In this document: positions 56,925-64,000 of the stretch, in pieces
Layout: every line of letters begins with the position of its first letter
Numbering within the stretch: position 1 is the first letter of the stretch
Assembly (NCBI RefSeq): GCF_002849715.1
Contig: NZ_CP018863.1
Coordinates: 3,906,001-3,970,000, forward strand
Length of the DNA: 64,000 bases
DNA from: Arthrobacter crystallopoietes
GTDB taxonomy: Bacteria > Actinomycetota > Actinomycetes > Actinomycetales > Micrococcaceae
Reading direction: 5' to 3'
The notes under the pieces: model-generated
The model's database searches: none
Told to the model about the DNA's origin: nothing
What the model saw: only the letters and a program-made list of their open reading frames with translations
Made by a program: the position numbers and the translations under genes

Positions 56925-57548
56925 CTATTGCTCCTTTTCCCCGAGTCCGCGTGCGGCCAGGGCGTCTCCGGTCTGCCGGGCATAAGCCACCGCGCCGATG
57001 ATGACGGGCTGCACGATGGCGCGCGGGGAAGAGCCGAGACCGCGGGCCTTGGCTGCATCCCGCACATCGTGCAGGGACCCGAGCAGGTACGGGATGCTCC
57101 GCAGCATCAGGGAGATGGTCAGGGCGAAGCGCTCGGGATCGGCGCCGAACCGCCGCAGGGGGGTCACGGCCGCCACCAGCCCGTCGAGCAGCCGCTGCGT
57201 CTCGGTGGTGGAGGTCAGCAAATTGGCGGCATAGATGCAGGTGAGCAGGGCCGCAACCACTGCCAGGGCTCCGGCCGGCGAGTCGACCCACCAGCGATAG
57301 GCGACCACCACCAGCAGGAAAAGCCACATGGCGCGCAGGGGAGTCACCAGCTTCCGGACCGGAAGTCCCGCTGCCACATGCAGGACAACGACGACGGCCA
57401 GCACCGCTGTGCGGGGGATGGCGCCGGGCAGGGCCAGCACCGTGATGCCGGCTGCCGCAAGCAGCACGAACTTCAGCAGCAGCGGCGTCCGGTGCAGCCA
57501 GCTGCGCCCCGGCACGTAGGCGCTGATCAGGTGGGCCCGGCCCCTCAC
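56925..57548 (-). CDS. bioN: ECF transporter transmembrane subunit EcfT (BioN)
   Basis: Coupling subunit of the biotin uptake system. The GTG at 57548 is chosen: it overlaps the bioM stop in GTGA and has GGGAG 8 bases upstream, giving 207 residues. About five helices are present. The two Ala-Arg-Gly coupling motifs that touch the ATPase are visible as AKARGLG (about residue 173) and ALAARGLG near the C-terminus. Last gene of bioY-bioM-bioN. Confidence 0.9.
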   Translation of the reverse strand: MRGRAHLISAYVPGRSWLHRTPLLLKFVLLAAAGITVLALPGAIPRTAVLAVVVVLHVAAGLPVRKLVTPLRAMWLFLLVVVAYRWWVDSPAGALAVVAALLTCIYAANLLTSTTETQRLLDGLVAAVTPLRRFGADPERFALTISLMLRSIPYLLGSLHDVRDAAKARGLGSSPRAIVQPVIIGAVAYARQTGDALAARGLGEKEQ

Positions 57549-58252
57549 GGCGTCGGCTCCCGGATGCAGGCGCAAAGCTTGCGGTAAAAGTCCACGGCGG
57601 CGGGCGGATCGCCGTCGTAAACCACTGTGCCTGAGTCCACGACGAGGGTGCGTTCACTGTCCCGGGCCAGTTCCAGGTCATGGGTGGCCAGGATGACCTG
57701 CTGCGGCAACGAGGCCAGCCGATCCCGCAGCAGCAGTGTGTTCTTCAAATCAAGCAGGGTGGAGGGCTCGTCCAGCACCAGCACATCGGGATCCACTGCC
57801 AGCACGCTGGCCAGCGCCGCCAGCTGACGCTCGCCGCCGGAGAGCTGGTAGATGCTCTGGTCCGCCAGGGCGGCGAGGCCGAAGCCGGTCAGGATTTCCA
57901 TTGCCGCGTTCCGGCGATCGGTACGGTTGCGGTGGATCCGCCGCAACGACAGCTCGACGTCTTCGAGCGGCGTGGGCATGACCAGCTGGGAGAGCGGGTC
58001 GGTGAAGACGAAAGCGACTTTCCGCCGTACCGCTGCCCCGTGTTTGGCCGTATCGCGGCCGTCAACGTCCACAGTTCCGGCGTCGGGGAGGACCAGGCCG
58101 TTGATCAGCTTGAGCAGGGTCGATTTACCGGAGCCGTTGGCGCCGATGATGCTGATGCGCTGTTCTCCGAGCGCCAACTGCGGCACGGACAGGATCGGAG
58201 CTGCGTCTTCGGCGAAGTCGGGACGGACCAGGACGTCGCGGAATTTGATCAT
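57545..58252 (-). CDS. bioM: ECF transporter ATPase subunit (BioM)
   Basis: ATP-binding subunit of the biotin uptake system. The frame extends upstream into bioY; the ATG at 58252 (MIKFRDVLVRPDF), separated from the bioY stop by one base, gives 235 residues. Walker A GANGSGKSTLLK, signature LSGGERQLAAL and Walker B VLVLDEPSTLLD are present. An F-rich VFTDPLSQLVMPT Q-loop is typical of EcfA proteins. Confidence 0.92.
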   Translation of the reverse strand: MIKFRDVLVRPDFAEDAAPILSVPQLALGEQRISIIGANGSGKSTLLKLINGLVLPDAGTVDVDGRDTAKHGAAVRRKVAFVFTDPLSQLVMPTPLEDVELSLRRIHRNRTDRRNAAMEILTGFGLAALADQSIYQLSGGERQLAALASVLAVDPDVLVLDEPSTLLDLKNTLLLRDRLASLPQQVILATHDLELARDSERTLVVDSGTVVYDGDPPAAVDFYRKLCACIREPTP

Positions 58253-58253
58253 G

Positions 58254-58916
58254 TCAGCGGGGCCGGCGAAGCAGATCAGGGAAGGCTTTGTGGATGCCGA
58301 CGGCAATCGCGGCAGCCGCGGCGTTCTTGACCAGGTCTCCGGGGACGAACGGCAGGTCGGCAACCAGCGCGGCACCGAAGGCCAGCTGGCCGTTGAGCAT
58401 CATGCCGACGATCCCGCACAGATGCGTCAGGACGGTGCCTGCGGTGGCCGCCCCGAACAGCCACAGCGTGGTCAGCGTGGTCAGCTTACGGACCCGCCGG
58501 AGCGCAGGCCGCGCCAGCACGCCGATGAGCGCAGCCGCGAAGGGGAAGGAAAGCAGGTAGCCGGCCGACCCCATCGCCAGCACGCCCAGGCCGCCCTGGT
58601 AACCGGCGAAAATGGGCAGGCCCACCAGGCCAAGCAGTACATACAGTCCCACCGCGGCGAACGCGCGGGCGCCGCCGAGAACCAGTCCGGCCAAGGCAAC
58701 CACCATCGTCTGGAGCGTTATGGGCACACCGAGGATATTGCCGGCCGGGATCGGGGGAACGGCGATCGATGCGGCGGTCAGCGCGGCGAAGACGCCGATG
58801 AGGGCCAGATCGGTGCCGTTCCAGGAGCGGCGGCCGGGTGCGTTTCCGGCGGCAGGGGAGCCGCTGACGACGTCGGAGGCTGCAAGGTTCCGATTGTGGG
58901 CGGACTGCTTCGGCAT
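58254..58916 (-). CDS. bioY: biotin transporter substrate-binding subunit BioY
   Basis: S-component that captures biotin. The 220-residue protein has a polar N-terminus of about 30 residues, then six helices. Family signatures include VPPIPAGNILGVPITLQTMVVALAG, GLVGLPIFAGYQGGLGVL and VPGDLVKNAAAA. With bioM and bioN it makes a complete ECF-type biotin importer, suggesting reliance on external biotin. The ATG follows AGAAGGAG. The upstream region has a short GACA-ACA-TGTC palindrome (58941-58951) that could be an operator. Confidence 0.95.
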   Translation of the reverse strand: MPKQSAHNRNLAASDVVSGSPAAGNAPGRRSWNGTDLALIGVFAALTAASIAVPPIPAGNILGVPITLQTMVVALAGLVLGGARAFAAVGLYVLLGLVGLPIFAGYQGGLGVLAMGSAGYLLSFPFAAALIGVLARPALRRVRKLTTLTTLWLFGAATAGTVLTHLCGIVGMMLNGQLAFGAALVADLPFVPGDLVKNAAAAAIAVGIHKAFPDLLRRPR

Positions 58917-59101
58917 CGAAAGCTCCTTCTATGGCATGGGGACAACATGTCTATCCCCAACTACCGAGAATAGCGCCTGCGCGGGCAGGATCGTTTGTAG
59001 GTTTCCTTCGAAGTCATACGGGCCGGTAGACTGGAAAGGCTGATTTCTGCAGCATCGTGTACTGCACATTCCCTTATATTCCCTTTGGAGAGGTCCCACC
59101 T

Positions 59102-60700
<1,599 letters not shown>

Positions 60701-60727
60701 GGTCCCCAAGGGCCGCTGGCGGCGGGC

Positions 60728-61621
60728 TTAGTCCCGCTCGCTCAGCAGCGAGCCATCCGTGCGGAACCCCTGGGCATCCAGCACGGCATCTTCTTCTTCC
60801 TCGGCGCTGGGGCGCTTGCGGGAACGCTTCTGCGCGGCCGGCCGCGGAGCGGGATTGGCCTCGTGGTAGCCAGCTTCTTCATCTTCCTCCTGCAGCCGGT
60901 CCATTCTTGCCTGCTGCCGTGCGGCATAGCCGTAGCCGACGAAGAACAGCACACCGAAGGCGTACCACTGCATGGAGTAGGAGAGGTGCGGGCCCTCATC
61001 GATCGCCGGCTTGGGCATGAGCGCGGGACGCTCAGCCGGGGCGGGATTTTCGGCCGCCATCAAGCCGTAGCCGCCCCTAAAGACCGGGTAGCCCAGCTCG
61101 GCTGCATACTCGTCCAGCTGGATCGATGCCAGCTGTCCCTCCGGGGCGCCGCGGTCCACTGACGATTCGCCCGGCTTCACCCGTGCGACGACGGTGACGT
61201 CACCCTCCGGGGCTGCCGGGACCGTGTCCGGGTGGCCGGCTACGTCATTGCCAATTGGCAGCCAACCGCGGTTGATAATGACCGCCGGGCCTGATTCCAG
61301 CTTCAACGGGACCAGGACCTCGTATCCGGGACGGCCGTTGAGCGGGCGGTTGCGCACCACCCGCTGGCCGGCTTCGTCATACTGGCCGCGCAGCACCACG
61401 GGCGTCCATTCCTCGGCGTCGTCGGCTTCGGCGAAGATATCCGGCACTGTCTCAAAATCGACGGGGTCGGCGTCGTAATTGGATTCAATCGCGGTAATAA
61501 CGTCATGGGCCTGGTCTCTGCGGTCCATCTGCCAGTTGCCCAGCAGCACGCAGACAGAGGCGAGCAACGCGACCAGGAGGAGCCAGCCCAGCCACTTCGC
61601 GCTGAACAGAAAACGGTACAT
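60728..61621 (-). CDS. SURF1 family cytochrome oxidase assembly protein
   Basis: Helps insert heme A into subunit I of cytochrome aa3 oxidase. A 297-residue protein with an N-terminal helix (WLGWLLLVALLASVCVLLGNWQ, about 10-31), a periplasmic domain with VVRNRPLNGRPGYEVLVPL and VIINRGWLP, and a second helix in MQWYAFGVLFFVGYGYAAR (about 217-235). A charged Arg/Lys/Glu tail of about 60 residues follows and is an extension beyond the core family. It starts 3 bases after the small Cys/His protein gene. Functionally linked to ctaA and ctaB in this window. Confidence 0.93.
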   Translation of the reverse strand: MYRFLFSAKWLGWLLLVALLASVCVLLGNWQMDRRDQAHDVITAIESNYDADPVDFETVPDIFAEADDAEEWTPVVLRGQYDEAGQRVVRNRPLNGRPGYEVLVPLKLESGPAVIINRGWLPIGNDVAGHPDTVPAAPEGDVTVVARVKPGESSVDRGAPEGQLASIQLDEYAAELGYPVFRGGYGLMAAENPAPAERPALMPKPAIDEGPHLSYSMQWYAFGVLFFVGYGYAARQQARMDRLQEEDEEAGYHEANPAPRPAAQKRSRKRPSAEEEEDAVLDAQGFRTDGSLLSERD

Positions 61622-61624
61622 CAG

Positions 61625-61873
61625 CTAGCTTCCCTCTACCGGAGTGTCCAGAGGCTGGGTATCGCGCCACAGCCCGCGCAGCTTGAGATAGTCTTCCAGC
61701 CAGCCGCGGTGGTCCTCGCAGGCCAGCCAGATCTTCCGCCGTTCGGGCGTGTGGATTTTCGGGTTGTTCCACCGCACCTGCCAGGCCGCGGCAGCGCGGC
61801 AGCCCTTTCTGGAGCACATCGTCTCAGCCGGCATTGGCTGCCCGCCTCCGGACAGCTGGTCAAAAATACTCAC
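61625..61873 (-). CDS. small Cys/His protein of unknown function
   Basis: 82 residues with no recognised family function. Four potential metal ligands stand out: Cys20 and Cys25 (CSRKGC), and Cys52 and His55 (CEDH), the layout of a small zinc- or metal-binding knuckle. It is rich in Trp (five) and basic residues, with no membrane helix. The start overlaps the DUF3099 stop by 4 bases and it ends 3 bases before the SURF1 gene, so it is translationally coupled to both. This suggests, without proving, a link to oxidase assembly. Confidence 0.8.
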   Translation of the reverse strand: MSIFDQLSGGGQPMPAETMCSRKGCRAAAAWQVRWNNPKIHTPERRKIWLACEDHRGWLEDYLKLRGLWRDTQPLDTPVEGS

Positions 61874-62406
61874 GCGGCGCTTTCGTCCTTCCGGCGCTTC
61901 GTCACTGGGCTGAGATTGCCCTCGAAGACTTCATAGCTGTCATGAACCGGCGCGGTAGGTCCCGCGCGCCGGTGGACCGTTTCCGAGCCGGTTGCCCGTT
62001 CCGGTCTTTCGCCGGTTGCGGAGGGTCCTGCCGCCGTGCCGGGTTCCTGCTCCTCGTCGACGATCTCGCCGGGCACCACTACGGGTTCGGTGGCCTTCGC
62101 AGCGGCTTCCGCAGACTCCAGTTCACCGGCGGGTGCATGGTCCAGCAACGCATCGCTGTGCTTGAGGTTGCTCTGGTCGCTGCCGCCATTGGCAATGACG
62201 ACCGCGATCCACGGCAGGAAGACTGCTCCGGCTACAAAGAGCCATCTGGCCCAACCATCGATGAAAAAGAACAGCAGAAGGCAGGCCAAGCGGATTCCCA
62301 TCGCAAGGGAATACTTGACCATCCGACGGTGCATCTCGTCTGTGTGGCTTTCGGGGACGTCCGTAATGCTGAGGACTTCCCGATCATCATCTGGCTGCTT
62401 ATTCAT
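61870..62406 (-). CDS. DUF3099 membrane protein
   Basis: A 178-residue protein. Residues 13-20 (SITDVPES) and a two-helix hairpin (about residues 33-50 and 53-72) match the actinobacterial DUF3099 family; a long acidic, disordered C-terminal tail follows. The frame extends upstream past 62600, but the ATG at 62406 is preferred because GGAG lies just upstream and family members begin shortly before the ITD motif. Function unknown. First gene of the DUF3099-small protein-SURF1 unit. Confidence 0.8.
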   Translation of the reverse strand: MNKQPDDDREVLSITDVPESHTDEMHRRMVKYSLAMGIRLACLLLFFFIDGWARWLFVAGAVFLPWIAVVIANGGSDQSNLKHSDALLDHAPAGELESAEAAAKATEPVVVPGEIVDEEQEPGTAAGPSATGERPERATGSETVHRRAGPTAPVHDSYEVFEGNLSPVTKRRKDESAA

Positions 62407-62519
62407 CACGCTCCAAAGACCCACCTCAATTCTCCCACGTGCCGGAACCCAGACGAAGTCGATGGGCGGGATGGCCGGGATGGACATGGTCACATGCGGG
62501 TCCGCAGCCGGCAGAGGGC

Positions 62520-62525
62520 TAGGAT
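62520..62525 (+). promoter_or_regulatory. -10 element for fabG
   Basis: TAGGAT, about 36 bases before the GTG at 62561, predicting a short leader that contains the GGAGG ribosome site. The rest of 62407-62560 holds no supported gene. Confidence 0.5.
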
Positions 62526-62560
62526 TCTTTAGAAATAAACCGCGTTCAACGGAGGTAAAT

Positions 62561-63283
62561 GTGAGCAACGAGCAGCAGACCGGGCGAAGCGTCCTGGTCA
62601 CGGGCGGCAACCGCGGCATCGGCCTGGCCATCGCCAAGTCCTTTCTGGCCAACGGCGATAAGGTAGCCATCACCTACCGCAGCGGTGACGTTCCCGAGGG
62701 TCTGCTGGGCGTGAAGGCCGATGTCACCGATGCCGCCTCCCTTGACGCAGCCTTCACCGAAGTTGAGGCCGCCCACGGTCCGGTGGAAGTAGTCGTGGCA
62801 AATGCCGGCATCACCCGCGACACGCTGCTGCTGCGGATGAGCGAGGACGATTTCACCGATGTTGTGGATACGAACCTTGGCGGCGCGTTCCGCGTCATCA
62901 AGCGGGCGTCCAAGGGCATGATCCGGCTGCGGAAGGGCCGCGTTGTCCTGATCTCCTCCGTTGTCGGACTCTACGGTTCCCCCGGCCAGATCAACTACGC
63001 CGCGTCAAAGTCCGGTCTGGTCGGCATGGCACGGTCGCTGACCCGCGAGCTTGGTTCGCGCGGCATCACGGCCAACGTGGTGGCCCCCGGGTTCGTCAAC
63101 ACGGACATGACGTCCGAGCTGCCCGAAGATACCCAGAAGAGCTACCTTGCCAGCATTCCAGCCGGCCGATTCGCCGAGCCGGAGGAAGTGGCCAATGTGG
63201 TTCGCTGGATCGCCAGCGACGAGGCCGCCTACATTTCCGGCGCGGTCATCCCCGTTGACGGCGGCCTCGGCATGGGGCACTAG
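62561..63283 (+). CDS. fabG: 3-oxoacyl-ACP reductase / beta-ketoacyl reductase
   Basis: NADPH-dependent reduction step of fatty-acid elongation. The frame extends far upstream, but the GTG at 62561 has GGAGG at 62551-62555 and gives 240 residues, the usual length. It is a classical SDR: TGGNRGIG cofactor motif (about residues 13-20), NAGITRD, catalytic Ser in LISSVVG, and YAASK (Tyr and Lys of YxxxK). The PGFVNTDM and GAVIPVDGG blocks are typical of FabG. M. tuberculosis has mabA as its counterpart, but in a different context. Confidence 0.92.
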   Translation: MSNEQQTGRSVLVTGGNRGIGLAIAKSFLANGDKVAITYRSGDVPEGLLGVKADVTDAASLDAAFTEVEAAHGPVEVVVANAGITRDTLLLRMSEDDFTDVVDTNLGGAFRVIKRASKGMIRLRKGRVVLISSVVGLYGSPGQINYAASKSGLVGMARSLTRELGSRGITANVVAPGFVNTDMTSELPEDTQKSYLASIPAGRFAEPEEVANVVRWIASDEAAYISGAVIPVDGGLGMGH

Positions 63284-63435
63284 CGCCGGCCGGACGGCTT
63301 CGGCTGCGCTTTGTCGGTTTCCTACAACAGGTCCGGCTTCGCCGACTGGCAGTATGGAAGCAGACAACCATTACCGTTAAGCGTTTCCTACAAGGAAGCG
63401 CTGGGGGAGTACCCCGCAAAAATTGAGGAGCAGCC
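63284..63435 (+). promoter_or_regulatory. fabG-SDR intergenic region with repeats and hairpins
   Basis: 152 bases. The 11-mer GTTTCCTACAA occurs twice (63317-63327 and 63383-63393). The second copy forms an 8-bp hairpin, GCGTTTCC-TACAA-GGAAGCGC (63381-63401), followed by GGGG-AGTA-CCCC (63404-63415). A TACCGT hexamer (63372-63377) would start transcription at the first hairpin. GAGGAG precedes the next gene. Confidence 0.45.
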
Positions 63436-64000
63436 ATGGGTGCACTGGAAGGCAAATCGGCCATCGTGACGGGTTCGTCCCGCGGGATCGGCGCAGACGT
63501 AGCGAAGAACCTCGCCGCTGAAGGGGCTTCCGTGGTCATCAACTACCGCCAGAAGGCGCCCCGCGCCAACAAGGTAGTGGGCCAGATCGAAGAAGCCGGC
63601 GGCCGTGCTGTGGCGGTCGGCGCGGACCTCACCGTGCCGGAAGGCGCTCAGGCGCTGGTCGACGCGGCCAAGGAAAACTTCGGCGGACTGGACCTGCTGG
63701 TCCTCAACGCGTCCGGCGGCATGGAAACAGGGCTGGGCGAGGACTACGCCATGCGCCTGAACCGTGATGCCCAGGTGAACATGCTCAAGGCCGCCGTGGA
63801 CGTCATGCCCTCAGGCTCGCGCGTCGTCTTCGTCACCAGCCATCAGGCGCACTTCATCGACACCGTACCCACGATGCCCGAGTACGAGCCGGTGGCCCGG
63901 AGCAAGCGGGCCGGCGAGGATGCCTTGCGGGCCGAACTGCCGGCGCTGGCGGAGAAGGGCATTTCGCTGGTGGTAGTCTCCGGCGACATGATCGAAGGCA
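63436..64000 (+). CDS. SDR-family oxidoreductase, atypical, 3' end missing
   Basis: The first 188 residues of a short-chain dehydrogenase; the gene runs off the window. The ATG is preceded by GAGGAG. The cofactor motif is TGSSRGIG (about residues 12-19), followed by NYRQKAPRANK, which suggests NADP. NASGG replaces the usual NAG. In the active-site region the Lys is in VARSK, so the position of the catalytic Tyr of YxxxK is occupied by Val; a Tyr stands three residues earlier (EYEPVARSK). It may be a non-catalytic or mechanistically altered SDR. Adjacent to fabG but with its own likely promoter. Confidence 0.87.
   Translation, partial: MGALEGKSAIVTGSSRGIGADVAKNLAAEGASVVINYRQKAPRANKVVGQIEEAGGRAVAVGADLTVPEGAQALVDAAKENFGGLDLLVLNASGGMETGLGEDYAMRLNRDAQVNMLKAAVDVMPSGSRVVFVTSHQAHFIDTVPTMPEYEPVARSKRAGEDALRAELPALAEKGISLVVVSGDMIEG

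Noticed and set aside
63400..63416. GGGGAGTACCCC as a second yybP-ykoY element
   Set aside because: It resembles the 5' motif only; there is no downstream GGAGAGACC-type motif or closing helix, and the gene is an SDR.

Overview
The window is a chromosomal segment from a high-GC actinobacterium, most likely an Arthrobacter-like member of the Micrococcaceae. This rests on actinobacterial marker genes (whiA, rbpA, opcA, sufR, a CoaE-GrpB fusion, a DUF3516-type helicase), on gene order, on codon use rich in third-position G/C, and on frequent GTG starts and leaderless promoters. The gene order strongly resembles the Mycobacterium tuberculosis neighbourhoods polA-rpsA-coaE-uvrB-uvrA and uvrC-rapZ-yvcK-whiA-gap-pgk-tpiA-secG / opcA-zwf-tal-tkt-ctaB / ctaA-ABC-sufR-sufBDC. 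I see no tRNA, rRNA, CRISPR array, insertion sequence, prophage or obvious pseudogene. Almost all of the DNA is core genome.

Layout. 1-10.9 kb: polA (5' end cut off by the window), a membrane protein of unknown function, an Eis-type acetyltransferase, rpsA with a strong promoter and a 21-bp terminator, then a minus-strand pair (YigZ-like protein and RsmC/RlmG-type rRNA methyltransferase), coaE and an MHS-family transporter. 11-31.8 kb: the nucleotide-excision repair genes uvrB, uvrA (with a LexA-type box) and uvrC. Between them lie a terC gene behind a probable yybP-ykoY manganese riboswitch, an MFS exporter, a peptidase, a GNAT, a Ski2-like helicase, tam, an MBL hydrolase and a GntR regulator. 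A HAD phosphatase and an acyltransferase lead into uvrC, followed by rapZ-yvcK-whiA. 32-36.7 kb: sodA, then the lower-glycolysis operon gap-pgk-tpiA-secG, and rbpA. 36.7-44.9 kb, minus strand: the pentose-phosphate operon tkt-tal-pgi-zwf-opcA-pgl.

45-50 kb: heme A synthesis genes ctaB and ctaA, an unusual DapA-like aldolase, and an ABC-2 transporter overlapping ctaA. 50-55 kb: the iron-sulfur assembly operon sufR-sufB-sufD-Rieske-sufC-sufT, without sufS or sufU. 55-59 kb: a membrane protein, a YpfJ-type zinc peptidase and the biotin ECF transporter bioY-bioM-bioN. 59-64 kb: an ABC-F ATPase, a SURF1-DUF3099 cluster that includes a small Cys/His protein, fabG, and a second SDR cut off by the window end.

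The window joins DNA repair, central carbon flux (glycolysis plus the oxidative pentose-phosphate pathway) and respiratory-chain/Fe-S maturation. The most interesting non-coding signals are the manganese-riboswitch-like leader before terC, a stem-loop-rich leader before gap, the LexA-type box embedded in a leaderless uvrA promoter, and a recurrent -10/6-nt/start-codon layout at many genes. That layout indicates leaderless transcripts.
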